From positions 24,346,765-24,410,764 of the forward strand of contig NC_089281.1 of assembly GCF_963678975.1 (NCBI RefSeq): a stretch of DNA of 64,000 nucleotides, given 5' to 3'. Position numbers and translations under genes: made by a program. The notes beneath the pieces are model-generated. The model did no database searches and was not told the DNA's origin. It worked only from the letters and a program-made list of their open reading frames with translations. Position 1 is the first letter of the stretch. Every line of letters starts with the position of its first letter. This stretch comes from Dysidea avara (taxonomy: Eukaryota; Porifera; Demospongiae; Dictyoceratida; Dysideidae). Below, one piece after another: positions 12,003 to 23,974 of the stretch.

Positions 12003-12302
12003 TAGGGCTCAAACGAATATTCTATTATTCGAATACCATTTCTGGTATTCGAATATTCGTTTCAAAGGAAATATATAACATCAGTGGTAGAGTACATGGA
12101 AATTCGTGATCCTACATAAGCATATCTATGACATAAGTGATCAAATCATGTTGATTCTGAATTGTATTAAAGAGACATCTTGTACAGCCGCAGGATTATT
12201 GATATCTCATCCATATCAATGTTGAAAAAGAATATTCGAATATACGGTAGTTGTGAATAAAGAATATTCGAATAGTAAAAACCACTATTTGTTTGAGCCC
12301 TA
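12003..12302. mobile_element. hAT MITE, 300 bp
   Basis: Ends TAGGGCTCAAACGAATA and, reversed, TAGGGCTCAAACAAATA; perfect 8-bp duplication CTATATAC at 11995-12002 and 12303-12310. A sister copy is at 29540-29828. The body is rich in ATTCGAATA palindromes. Confidence 0.9.
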
Positions 12303-12357
12303 CTATATACAGATGAGTTTAATGAGAAGGCGTGGCACTATATTATATTATTTTTAC

Positions 12358-14634
12358 TAGTGTTGTGAACCGGCATCAAAAAACCAGTTATTAATCAGTT
12401 TAGTCTATGTCAAGTCCATTATTGATTCCAAAGCCTTTAAACCGGTTTTGCCCACCCACCTGGTAAACCATAAAATAATTACAAGTGTTAATATCACAGC
12501 ATAACCTCAAAGCCTGTATAACTATGTGATTATTGTAAGGCAGGATGTTGAGTCACTTTGGTACCAACCCTAAGGCAGACTAGTTGAAGTGGTAAGTAGA
12601 AATAGAGGTAAACAGGGACGGGAGTGGGACAACCCACAGAAAATGTCTAATAAAAGGCATCATGCAATATACAGGTTGCATAGGTTGGATTAATGAATCT
12701 TTGCAACACCGTTTGGATTCTTTCACTAGAATGATCGAAACACTCTAATAGAGCAGTCACCTGCATTAAAATACTCTAATGGAGCAATCAAGTTTACTAA
12801 CTATCCCACCGGGGACCACTGATGGCTTGTGAATTGATGGGCTATAGCTGTCATACATTAGGTATATAGACTAGCTAAGTCATCTACATTGAAAGAGTAC
12901 TACTCCCTTGAAACCATAAAATTTAAACCATTATAGCATAAAGTAGTTCTAATTAACTGACAGTGCCTGCATATAGATGTGGGAAGTTGTACCTGCAACA
13001 TCAGGAAAAGTCACATGGTGGGTATGTGGTAGCTGCAGTATTTGTAGGTGTATGGCTCCAATGAGGAGACTAAGGACAATAATGAGCAGTCGTGGGGACT
13101 CCTCTTGGTCAGCTTGGCAAACAAGTATGCATACTCCCATCATATGACTTCTTATCTGGAAGCAGTAGGTGCAGTTTTCAAAGCCTATAATAGGCACTGT
13201 CAGTTAACTAGAGTACTTTGTGCAGAGTACAATATAACAGTCGACCATCAGCCATTTTCCGATCAAGTGATGCTGTTGACCGATCAATGTAGCCGTTGGT
13301 CGGCCGATCACGTAATTATTTGTTATTAGTCTTTATAACATGTATTATTAGTTATTATTATTATCGTATCGTTACCTTTCCTTACTGAAGCTATTTAATT
13401 GCTGCATGATGAAGTCTTGATCCCGTCAAAACATCGACTTGATGAGCATGCGTAAGCTAGAGCACCGCACCTTGTGTTTACCCCAATTATCGATTGTGGG
13501 TTACAGTTGATGTTGTGAAGAAGCAATCACTACACTGGCTACGTGAGTGGCGCTTTCCAGGAGAAGAAAGTAATATTTGCGAAGTGGAGGTACGATATTA
13601 AGTATAAGATAGCCATTTCATGGTTAGAATGTGTAGAGAATGTACTGGCTGGATAGAGTGGAATGAAAGTCAGGTATTAAAAGTGTTCTGCACACAGCAG
13701 GTTCGAGAGTGAGCTTTGCAATTCACAAGAGAAATAGCTAGTTGGATAGTTATAATTCAATCTGTGTTGACTCAACACCACTTGTAACAAAGCATTTAGC
13801 CCAGCTAAGTCTACAAACTGGCTGTACAATACATTGATTCATAGTTGTATTTTTGTAAAGTATGTATGCAGCAATACAAATTTTGTACATGTATTACTAA
13901 TAAACACAATTAATTCTCTGTAAAAGGTATGTGCATAAAGATCAGTGATAAGTAGCTGAAAGTGGTCTCAGATTCGATCTCAGAGTGATCCTTTTTCAAA
14001 AATTTCCTGGGGGGGGGGACATGCCCCCAGACTCCCTAGAAGGCTTGTGCATCGCACTGCGGGGTGTGCTTCACACACCAGGATGGTACACCTCTCTCTT
14101 ATGGCCATGCAATTTCAGAAATGGCCAATCAAATTTAGTTTTGATTGGTCATTCTGTCTGAGCAATAATTTTCCCTTATATTGTACACTGGTGTGAATCT
14201 CAGTATTAACTTAATGTTTAATAGTTGAATATTTCATGCTAGGAGCAGCTAACTTTCAACGTTGATGACTTAGCTAGTCTACAATCTATTACAGCTTTAG
14301 TCCATCCATTTATAGGCCATCAATGTGGGTCCCTGGTGGGATAGTTAACAAAACATTCTTGACTGCTCTATTAGAGTATTATAATGCAGATGACTGCTCT
14401 ATTAGAATGTTTCAATCTAAACAATGCTGCTGAGCTGCTGTGCTGCCTATCCAACCAGTATATTGCACGATGACCTTTATCAGGCATTTTCGGTGGGTCA
14501 TTCCCATCCTGTCCTGTTTTCCTCAAATTCTACTTACCCCTTGTTAAGTACCATTATTTACAATGAGCAGTCAATATCCAATTATTCACCTTCCAATAAC
14601 TGTTTTTAGTAATTTCAGCAGGTTCACAACACTG
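12358..14634. mobile_element. 2.3-kb hAT element with long subterminal inverted arms
   Basis: Termini AGTGTTGTGAACC and its inverse, flanked by the perfect 8-bp duplication ATTTTTAC (12350-12357, 14635-14642). About 12660-12840 and 14300-14460 are inverted relatives sharing TAACTATCCCACC and paired CTCTAATAGAG sites. The centre shows no transposase, so it is non-autonomous. Confidence 0.85.
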
Positions 14635-15069
14635 ATTTTTACATATCCGATTGTGTAGGGCATAAAGATTGGTAAAATCAATGCAGGCAAATATTTTTTC
14701 AAAGTATTTCTGCACACTGTATTGCTGCATCAATTAATCACTACCTGAAATAGAATCCTTGTACTCATACTTTGGGGATTTGCTGCATGGGATGACTTTT
14801 CTGTACAGGAGGTTTTTGAACACGGGTAGGATTTTAAATATCTCTGTAAGAAACCTAAAGTGGAACTTGCCTTTTTGAGATTGTGAAAATATACCTCGAT
14901 GGATTAAAAAGTTCATAGTGAACATATTGAGTCAAGTCCCATCTTTCGTAGCTTGTAGTTATGAACTAAGCACCTGTAATTTGCAGTATAGTGTTGCTGT
15001 GCAAATCAAATTCCTTGCTGTCTAGCCAAGACTATTCATCATAGAAGACTGCAGACCACTCTAGCAGCA

Positions 15070-15146
15070 GTAGTTCTTGATCAAGATACATGGTACCTTG
15101 ATCAAGATACATGGTACCTTGATCAAGATACATGGTACCTTGATCA
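15070..15146. repeat. Short tandem repeat, about 21-22 bp unit, three copies
   Basis: The unit TTGATCAAGATACATGGTAC is repeated head to tail at the edge of family Y copy 1. Confidence 0.85.
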
Positions 15147-15149
15147 AAA

Positions 15150-15720
15150 CACACAGTAGTGTGTCATGGAACCAAGCAAGCCAGAGTGTCAAACCATGTG
15201 TATGTTGACAGGAAGAAAAAGAAAACACGGTTTTCACGCCTACGTGACACCATGGTACCTTTTCTAAAGCATGACATTTTTCCACTATAGCTGTCCACAA
15301 GGTATAGAGTAGGACACACAGCAAATTTGATAAAATTTGCTTCACCCATTCTTGAGATATGGGCAGCCAAAGTGTCAAATTTTTTTCTTCATTTTCTTCT
15401 TAAGGAGTCTATGGGGCCTACATATTTCCTTTTACACACTTTGTAAAAATTGTTATAAAATGCAAATGTACAATTCAATTACCTTGAAATTTGGTATAGA
15501 TAAAGTGTGTATAAAGGTAAATTCATATGCTAAGTTTACAAAGAATGTGACAAATATCCATGTCATGTGATGGCTACAGGGTAAACCACTTATGGGAATA
15601 ATTTGATATTTGGTGTGTAGATAGGCTAGCCATTGTAGCAGTACGTTTTGGTGGTTTGGAAAAACGAACAAGCAACAGCTACAGATTTACAAAGCAAAAT
15701 GCAAACAACTGTAAATCTTT
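15150..15720 (+). repeat. Repeat family Y, copy 1
   Basis: It aligns over its length with 55090-56640, sharing ACAGGAAGAAA, ACCTTGAAATTTGG, CTACAGGGTAAACC and related tracts. No terminal repeats or protein recognised. Confidence 0.6.
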
Positions 15721-15744
15721 AATAAAACAGTCACCTTGGGTAAA

Positions 15745-15835
15745 AAAGTGCACAAAAACTTTTCAGAGTTCGAACCAGGGGCCTCCACTCAACACCCAAA
15801 TCTTCAATTACTGAGCTACTGCTATCACAGCTCAG
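15745..15835 (-). repeat. tRNA-derived SINE-like segment
   Basis: The minus strand shows an A-box-like GTAGCTCAGTAATTGAAG and a B-box-like GGTTCGAACTC about 35 bp apart. No proper acceptor stem can be formed, so it is unlikely to be a working tRNA. Confidence 0.45.
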
Positions 15836-17046
15836 TACTTTATACATGAAATCTCTAACTAATAGTAAAGTTTACAATTTCGTAGATGTACTGATAGAAA
15901 TTCTATGTCATATAATGTGCGTTCTATTAAAATATGACTATGTACACTCTATTAGAGTAGTACAATAATATGTGACTGGCTGAGCAAAAACCAGTCATTC
16001 CTTTTCTTACTGCAAAAAAAAAACAAAAAAAAAAAACAAACAAACAATGTATTTACATACTCTGGGTAAAAATACGCATACCACATAAAATTTTTACACA
16101 CATTCTAATTGCTTCAATACACTGTGCTCAAATCAATAATACTTATACACCATCAGAATCCCCTGTTCATTGACAGTAAGAAAATCTTTGTTTCGTGTTC
16201 ATACAGCAAACAACACTTGAGTTATCGGTGCTTATTTACAGTGCAGCAGAAATAAAGTTTACCATCATCATTCTGGTGATGAAATGGCCATCTTCTTTGT
16301 GCACATGGAGGAACACAGGGAAACACTATACCTTGAAAGATTTTCCAGTTCATAGTGAACAGATTGAGCCAAAAGTCCTGTCTCCATAGCTTGTTTCCAT
16401 CGCAAGTTATCATTGTTTAGTTAAGCGCCTGTAATGTATTCGCAGTATTGTTGCTGTACAAATCAAATTTCTTGTTGTTCCAACTGTCAAGCGCTATAAC
16501 TTCAAGACTATTCATCATAGAAAACTAAAACTTTGGCTGTCCACTCCTTTGTTACCATAGATAGCGGAGAAGCAATAAAATGGAATCCAAGGAATGTGTG
16601 GAAACAACCAGTTTATGCTCAGCTGGTCGCATAATACCAAACAAAGTCAATTTAAACATGCAATACATTATAACTTCTGTCTTCAATAATCATCTTTGTG
16701 TCTGTAGATGAGAAGAAATGTGTGTAAGCAAGTTCCAATGGCTGGCAACATCACTACATGGGAGTATACATAAAAATGTTTGTGGGTACCTAATTGTCTG
16801 GATTGCACAATACAAACCCAAACTGTATACCACCACAGACAGAGTATAATAATGGATACATGCACATGTTGTGGGGTAGATCAACTATCGGTTATTGGCT
16901 TCTTTTGGTAGCATTAATATCAGATATCGGTACATGTCAAAAACCCATATCGGTACACCTCTACTGGCAACATAGAGTACAAATTTTTTATAAAATCCAC
17001 ACAAAACAGCTATTTTTGTGTGTGTGTGGATATTAATAACACTAAC

Positions 17047-17454
17047 CTTAAAAAACCCTCCTGGCTCATAAAGCAAAAGCTTATAGAGCTCACAAGTAAC
17101 TTTTACCCGTGCACTGCACCCAAGCTCTTTCTTCACATTAGTTAACACCATTTGCATACTCTCCTCCCAGTCAGGATTGTTGATTCTAAATTGAGCAGGA
17201 CTGAGCTGCCAAGTGCAGCGAACTGTGGTGTCCACTATTGTATCCGTTCCCCTCCCAAAAGGAGCTCTACTTGCTACCTCAATAAGTTTCTTGACATGAC
17301 AATCACAAAGAGGGAGGCCAAGAACACAGTCTAGTTGACTTGTGAGTGAAATTCCAGGTAACGGCATAGAGATCTTTCCACCACCAGCATATGACCCCGG
17401 CCTATCCACTGACTTCAATGCGTCCACAAGTGACTGGTAATATGGCTTCTCCAT
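17047..17454 (-). CDS. Gene A, exon 1: N-terminal part of the long dioxygenase
   Basis: 136 codons from ATG (MEKPYYQSLVDALKSVDRPG) to KLLLYEPGGFFK, then a GTTAGT donor in phase 0. This is the conserved leader of the family, including SRAPFGRG and TCELYKLLLYEPGG just before the iron motif on exon 2. An acceptor-like TTTTGTAG lies a few bases before the start codon, as in the paralogues, so a 5' untranslated exon lies upstream (higher coordinates). The nearest same-strand exon 2 is 10.7 kb away; that intron holds at least six transposon insertions. Gene B faces away from it 3.7 kb to the right. Confidence 0.85.
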
Positions 17455-18755
17455 TTTGGCCCTACAAAACTAACATTAAGTATAATTATACACTGTAAAT
17501 TAGAATAAAGTTAGTAGTGTTGCTATTGTTTCAGCAGTCAAGCAAATAAAACCAGACCGCTGAAAACATGAAGGACAGTGAAGGAGCTTCAGACATCTAG
17601 TCCACATGTCAGAATGCCATGATCAACCTTCTTTGGATTTATCAATGTCTATTAAGAAGGAGAAGGAATCTATACTAAAGAAACCATCTCTATTGAGATT
17701 GGATAGCACCCTCTAACCCTAGCTTGTCTCAAAATTTTCATGCAGACAATGATAGACACTATGCTTAACAAACAAGCACCACTTAGATTTTTCTCCACTG
17801 GATGTATTTATATGTTCCTCCTTGTATAGGATCCTTCTTGGCCTGACCCTATACCTCATCTGAAACTCACTAAGGCCATCACTATTCAGTAGACTGGAGT
17901 ACACGTTTGGTTTTTACACATTCTATGATTGGATTTACTGAGTCTCGTTAAGGGCCTTTAGGAAAATGTGCAAACACTGAATATGACAAGCTGCTGTACA
18001 GCAGCAAACAAGTTACAGTAGCAAAATTGTTAACAGTTTTTGCATATTCCACTGATTGTATTCAGCATTTAGTAGTTTCTCTAAGGACAGAAAATCCAAT
18101 CACTGAATGTGCATAACCCAAAAATATATCAGTCCCACAGTAGTACAATCCAACGTTCCAGTCCAGTCCACTGGATAGTGATGGACACTCATACAATACT
18201 GAGCCCTGGGTAGGTGCATATGACTGCAGGAAGATAGCAATTTTGATGATAACACTGTATTAAATCAGCAGATTCCCCACTCACACACACAAAAGAGAAA
18301 AAGCGCCAAACTAACCACCTCGCTAACCACAAGGCAATGATCACTCAATTACACCTAGTCACATACATATGTGAAGTCTTTTATTGCTTACTTCACTGAA
18401 CCCCTGTAGTAGCTTCCTTGTCTGAGACTGTACACACCACAGTTAGTCTACGGATACATATCGAGATTAGCGCGCGTTGGTCAACGCGAACATCACGTGC
18501 TAATTTCTCTCGTGAACATTTGATTGAAATCTCCGGAATCTCTGCTACAACCTAAGGAAAACAGTCAACAGAATCGGTAAAGCACTTACTTTAACACTGT
18601 ATCTAATGCGTTTGATTGCGTTATTGATTGGCATAAAGGGTACCGGCGACGTCACGCTCTTAGTTAATAATGCAGCATTATGTGTCTCAGTCTGGGCTGA
18701 CGATCGAGTTTTCAAATAGTAGTTGGATATGTGTGGCTCCCGTCCCTCCGCGCCT
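17455..18755. promoter_or_regulatory. Shared upstream region of genes A and B (left part)
   Basis: The divergent spacer. A relatively CpG-rich stretch at about 18440-18700 (AGCGCGCGTTGG, GGTACCGGCGACGTCACG) stands out from AT-rich surroundings and is a candidate promoter or 5' exon. A CACTTAC at about 18583 could be a minus-strand donor. Position only; no start site can be read. Confidence 0.35.
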
Positions 18756-19077
18756 ACTCACTGTAGTATAGAAAAGTAGATGTTTTCTCTTAAATATTTT
18801 AGCCAACAAGGTGACAGTAAAAAAGGTGTCAACCAACAGGTGCAACGACAAGTTCAGGAGAAAGCACAACACTTTATGGCTTCCCCATAGGAAATGTATG
18901 GTGAAATTTTAAATTGATTGTAAATATTGTGTCAGACATTTGAACGAAAAGATTTTTGATATATTGTTAGCAGGTCAAGCAGTGCTACAAATGGGCCAAA
19001 TTTCAAGATCATGTGTAATTGCATCGATGAGTTATTAAATGTTTTTGAGGATCCAGTTCAATGCATACACACTATAG
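18756..19077 (+). mobile_element. Repeat family V, copy 2 (partial)
   Basis: Shares the family V body (ATGTGTAATTGCATCGATGA, GAGGATCCAGTTCAA) and right end with 8735-9077; the left inverted repeat is lost. Confidence 0.65.
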
Positions 19078-19684
19078 CTGTAACAATGGGATATAATATA
19101 CAAGCAATGATGTCACAACAATAATAGCAGCAAAAATGACACGTGTTTTGCCTTACCTGGCAGGCAGCCATAATGCAAAAATGATTGTTTAGAGAAGGGA
19201 TCATGGCACCGCACGCATGACAATTGTGTTTTCTTTCTTCCTGTTAATATACCCACGGTATGGCATGCCAGCTTTCTTGAAGCCACTATTATTTTAATGA
19301 TTTTTTCTTTTCATCCAAAAGGTAGAGTGCAGGCACGTACTTTGCCATAATATCACTAGCTAGTAGCTTGGCTTATTTTCATACCTCAACTTTCTGCATC
19401 ACTGGAAAATCTCTACATATAACTTGATGGTAGCTACAGACAATCTAAAGTCACAACCACAAGATTCTGGTCCACTTCAGATGTAGATACAGTCATCAAT
19501 TCAGTTCAACTTGTAAGTATTCTATACTTGTATACTAGACATCCTTGCAGGTATAGTCTTGCATGGCCGATCTATTTTTTCTCTGTCACAGTTTCTCACA
19601 CAATGTTTGTATCAATTAGAAGTTATTAGCACCTCTGAAAAAAAAATCTGCAGCTGACTGCGATACAGCTGTAAATGTATGCCG

Positions 19685-19886
19685 TATAGAGGGAAACTTT
19701 GGCAGAGAAAAACTTTGGCTAATTTGGCAATTCGCTACAAAGTTTAACCCACCAATTACTCGTAGTGCCTGAGAATAGCATCTATATAGCTATAAATTAA
19801 ACTCGAATTTTCCAAGGTTTATTTCGCCAAATGCAATTTAGCTTGCTATTCGCCAAAGTTTACCCCCGCCAAAGTTTCCCTCTATA
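19685..19886. mobile_element. MITE with TATAGAGGG ends
   Basis: A 19-bp terminal inverted repeat, TATAGAGGGAAACTTTGGC and its inverse, encloses about 200 bp containing more GCCAAAGTTT motifs. Both flanks read CG outside TATA. Confidence 0.8.
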
Positions 19887-20028
19887 CGATATATAGCAGA
19901 TCTCATCTTGGTATAACAGTTGGCACCTTCGAGTATGTGGAAAGGTTTACTATTGATATTGCGTTATGCCACTCACATGCTGCACTGACAATAAGAGTAC
20001 TAGTCTATTATGCCACCTCAGGGGCGGA

Positions 20029-20190
20029 TCCAGAGTTTGGAAAAAGGGGGAACGCTGGGGTGGTAATGTAAACCACAAATCCCTATTTTGACTCATTTCA
20101 AAATGACTGGAGCATGTAACTAAATATTTATGACAGAGAAGGATTTGTGGTTTACATTACCACCCCAGCGATCCCTTCTTCTTTTGGTGG
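20029..20190. repeat. Hairpin / MITE fragment
   Basis: GGGGCGGATCCAGAG resembles a hAT-type left end; inside it a roughly 30-bp inverted repeat (GGGGTGGTAATGTAAACCAC and its inverse) spans 20055-20170. No matching right end found. Confidence 0.5.
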
Positions 20191-21130
20191 TATTTTTCAG
20201 CAATCCCTATTCCCATTTTTAAATTTCCAAGTTTTTATTATCTTAGGGATAAGTAACACTCATGAGTAGTTCAGCCAGCTATGTATGAGCCTAATGAATG
20301 GCAAACACAAGACCACGTACATCTGCATTTACAAAATATTCTCAGCAGACTAAGTGTGCCCACGTATGGGATAGTGCTGTAGATGCTAATTTTTTCAACT
20401 ATGGAGTAGTCGGTAGTGTTATGTGTGATGACTGTTCTGTTACAGTATTTGACTGACTGCTCTATTAAAGTGTGTTGTTATTTTGGGTTGCCCCCTGGAC
20501 CTGCCATTACACCTAGCTACTAAAGTTCAGAACCACTGCGATATTCCAAGGAAACAGCAATCACTATGCAACTTCACCAGCAGCTGAACAACCAGATTTC
20601 ATGCATCATTTCAGTGGTACAAGATGGTGAAAATTTTATTATTTACCAAGCCCTTGATTATATTATTATTAGTAGTGACCCCAATTGTTTTAGTTATGAA
20701 GAATTAGTGGCCTATCCTTTTCAAATCATGTGTTTATAATTTCTAATTGATTAAGGCATCGTACAAGGCACCGTGACTAAAGGAGTGGTCTGGCTATCCA
20801 AAACTAGCCTTTATGACTAAACAAAGGTATCTAGTACAAGTACTGAATGCATAAATATAGTGAGTAAAATTAGTTATCCAATGCTAGTCAAGTTTACTTC
20901 ATTCTCTTGATAGTAGCTGTAGTATTCCTTATGTTGACATGGTTGTTCCTTTATCCTACATTTGTGCAGTAGTACTGCATCCCCCATAATTGTGGCACAC
21001 AAGGAAACTAAAAAAATTGTAGGTGAAATGCATGGTCTAACATCATAGTTGATTTATTTTTGAACTGATTTTAAAGTTTATTATACACATACAATATCAC
21101 ATTTTACTCTGAATTCATTTTACAGAAGTG

Positions 21131-21541
21131 ATGGGGAAGAAACCTTATTATCAGTCAATTATTGACACACTACAGTCAGTGGACAGACCTGGAAACTATG
21201 TTTCTGGTGGGATCATTTCCATGCCTTTGCCAGCACTATTACTCAGTGACCAGCCCAGCTCAATCCTCGGCCTTCCGTTATGTGAATGCCATATAAAGAG
21301 AGTCATAGAGCATGCCAGCAGAGCTCCTTTTGGTATGGGAGAAAAAACTATTGTGGATACAAGTGTTCGGTGTACGTGGCAGCTCAATCCTTCCCAGTTT
21401 ACCATCAATAATCCAAAGTGGGAGAAGAGTATGCATACACTCTTAACAAGACTGAAGACAGAACTTGGCTGTGATGAGAAGATGGCTATTACTTGTGAGC
21501 TGTATAAACTATTACTATATGAACCAGGAGGATTCTTCAAG
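21131..21541 (+). CDS. Gene B, exon 1: short-form dioxygenase
   Basis: 137 codons from ATG (MGKKPYYQSIIDTLQSVDRP) to KLLLYEPGGFFK, then GTTAGC. A GTG three bases upstream is not the start; TTTTACAG just before it is a good acceptor, implying a 5' untranslated exon. Same family leader as gene A but on the opposite strand. Confidence 0.9.
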
Positions 21542-21943
21542 GTTAGCACAGTATGATATTTTTGGGGTTTTTTGTAATGTTTTAGGCTTAGATACAATAT
21601 TGTAATGAACAAAATTTGTAGTGCTGATTTTCTATTTGATATTTAAATATTGGGCCAACAATATACATAATTATGTGATTACAGATCCAAATAATCTGCA
21701 CGGACATTTGAGGGGATTAGCACATGTACAGATCACTGTACTTGCACAACATTAATTTTTACAGTGTTTTAAGTTGGTCAAATCTGTTCAGATCAAATAA
21801 AAGATGACTAGTCTTCATTGTTAACTTTGCAAAGGTCACAAGTATTTATCATTTTGTTTTTTGGTAGCAAGAAATGCTTGGTTGTTGTGCACATTCAATA
21901 TTAATTTTGTTCTGGGGTAATGAATTTATTTTGGTGTCTATAG

Positions 21944-22825
21944 CGTCACAGGGATACAGAAAAAGCACGCAACATGTTTGGCACTTTAGTGATCCAGTTG
22001 CCATCAGATTATGAGGGTGGTCAGTTAACTGTGTCTCATAGTGGAAAAGAAACAGAGTTCAGTTTTGGCGGATCTGATGCTTGTGGTAATATCTTCTTTG
22101 CAGCTTTCTATGCTGACTGTGAACATGAGATCAAACCAATTACCAAAGGTCATCGTCTTTGCCTTGTTTACAATTTGCTGTATTCAGATGCCGGAGAGTG
22201 CCCAGTCCCCCCTGATAACACCAGCCACGTTTCCTCCATCGTGTCAGCAATGGAGGCATGGACAAAAAATGTTGGCTCTAAGACTTGCCCCAAAATGATG
22301 AGTTACATGCTTGAGCATCAATACTGTGAAGCCAGTCTTTCTTTTCGATTGCTTAAAAATACCGACAGGGCAGTAGCAGATGTGTTAGTCCAAGCGAAGG
22401 CTAGAGTTGATTTTAATATTTTTGTAGGCAATGTACACCTCACTGAATACTGGGAAGCTTCTCACTGCGGCTATGATGATTACAGTGCTGATGAGCTCTA
22501 TAATGAAGAATTGTGTGCTAAGAACCTCAAGTCTATTGATGGGAAAAGAATTCCCTCTGTAGATTTTCCCAAGAAATACCTGGTTCCTGAAGATTTTTTT
22601 AGTGGCATCGATCCTGATGATGAAAATTTTCAAGAGGCAACGGGAAATGAAGGGGCTACATTAGACAAACAGTATCGATGGGCGGCATTGTTGCTGTGGC
22701 CAGTTAAGAAGCGTACTGTCATGGTTGACCAATCTACAAGTGAGCCACCAGCTAAGAAGCAGAAAGTCAAATGTAGCACTTCTTCGGCTTGTGGCACTTC
22801 GTCAAAAGATAACAGTAAGGAATGA
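21944..22825 (+). CDS. Gene B, exon 2: catalytic core with basic tail
   Basis: The exon opens R-H-R-D-T-E-K-A-R-N after TCTATAG, keeping H139-x-D141 in the joined protein. The distal His (about residue 198, DCEHEIKPITKG) and Arg (about 208) are present, as is ATGNEGATLDKQYRWAALL. So all expected iron and 2OG ligands are there. After LLLWPVKKRT the frame runs straight into a Lys-rich tail, PPAKKQKVK, and stops: 430 aa in total. The 300-odd-residue helical region and C-x-C-x-x-C block of genes A and E are missing, most simply by an internal deletion that kept the tail. It may be a catalytic-only isoform. The 402-bp intron is clean. Confidence 0.9.
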   Translation, partial: RHRDTEKARNMFGTLVIQLPSDYEGGQLTVSHSGKETEFSFGGSDACGNIFFAAFYADCEHEIKPITKGHRLCLVYNLLYSDAGECPVPPDNTSHVSSIVSAMEAWTKNVGSKTCPKMMSYMLEHQYCEASLSFRLLKNTDRAVADVLVQAKARVDFNIFVGNVHLTEYWEASHCGYDDYSADELYNEELCAKNLKSIDGKRIPSVDFPKKYLVPEDFFSGIDPDDENFQEATGNEGATLDKQYRWAALLLWPVKKRTVMVDQSTSEPPAKKQKVKCSTSSACGTSSKDNSKE

Positions 22826-23564
22826 GTCAGAACTCTTATATTAGACAGATGCATAGTGTTGTATGTTTATTATTTCATGGCTTTTAGTAAGTTTAGTTAA
22901 AGTATGTATACTGTTCAGTGTGTGTGTAGAGAGGTATAACACTTTTAAAAAAAAATAATACTGGCATAACAACAAAACTCTTGAGGTAGTTAGATGATGG
23001 GCTGAGCATGATATCTGATAACCATATATAAAAAAACATAAATGGATGATTTGCCAGCAAGTTTCCCTCTAATGGTAGAATTTCTTTAAGAGTTCACTTA
23101 TCAAATTACTAATTCATAAATATTTTCCCGTTAAATAATTGCACTATATACGATTGGTTGGTTACTATCACATGACTATCAATAGTAAAAAAGAGAAACA
23201 GTTTAGAGACTAAAACCCAGCATGTATGTATCTTCTTCATTATAGTTCTATGGGCTGATACCAAAGGTGGGGGAACATAGCTCGATTTTCCTCTATATAT
23301 GCATGTCACCCTTGTGCTTGTATTTAATGGGCGGTAGACAACTCGTTAAGTGGAACATAAAATTGTGGTGAAAAGTGCAGCAATTGGGGGAATAACTGTC
23401 CTCCAAAGAATTTGGACTGATAAACAGAACTCATTCTGCTTTAATTTGTCAATTAAACATGGATGTAATGTTGCATGTGGTTGGCTAATCCATTATGTAC
23501 TGTAACTGACTAGGAAGTTCAACATCATAACAGAGTAAACTGAAAAGGACCATATATTTATATG
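22826..23564. other. 3' flank of gene B; nothing recognised
   Basis: AT-rich spacer between the convergent 3' ends of gene B and pseudogene C. Confidence 0.5.
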
Positions 23565-23800
23565 TGCAAAAATAGGGCATGTGGGCACATGATTTTTGCC
23601 TACTTTTTCAAACTTTCATCTCTCATAACTTTTTGTACCATTATGCTATGGCAATGCAATTTTCAGCTCTTAGTATGCATTTATTTGGCTTTGTGATGCA
23701 AATTACAGAATGTGAATATTCTGTTTCAGTACTGAGATATGATCTGTAGAGAGACAGGATGTAGTTTGTGCCCACATGCCCGGCCGGTCACATATGTGGT
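23565..23800 (-). mobile_element. Repeat family U, copy 1
   Basis: Reverse-complement relative of 40058-40286 over about 230 bp (CTCATATCTCAGTA, AAAGTTTGAAAAAGT, CCCTATTTTTGC). The better copy has GGCCTGCAAAAAT inverted ends. Confidence 0.6.
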
Positions 23801-23974
23801 GATGAACTACAATCGTATACTGTTTTATACATACAGCTCTATTATTACGTATACAACAAGTGTAGTAGTAGTGCAAAATGCCTGCATGTGTTACAGTATA
23901 AAATAATGAGGATACAGGTTGAGTGGAGTATATACTAAGAGATATAGAATACTGAGGACATGAAGATAAATGTA

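Noticed and set aside
16878-16970. Short hAT MITE from TAGATCAACTATCGG to CGGTACACCTCTA
   Set aside because: Ends pair poorly and flanks show no duplication; may be a worn fragment.
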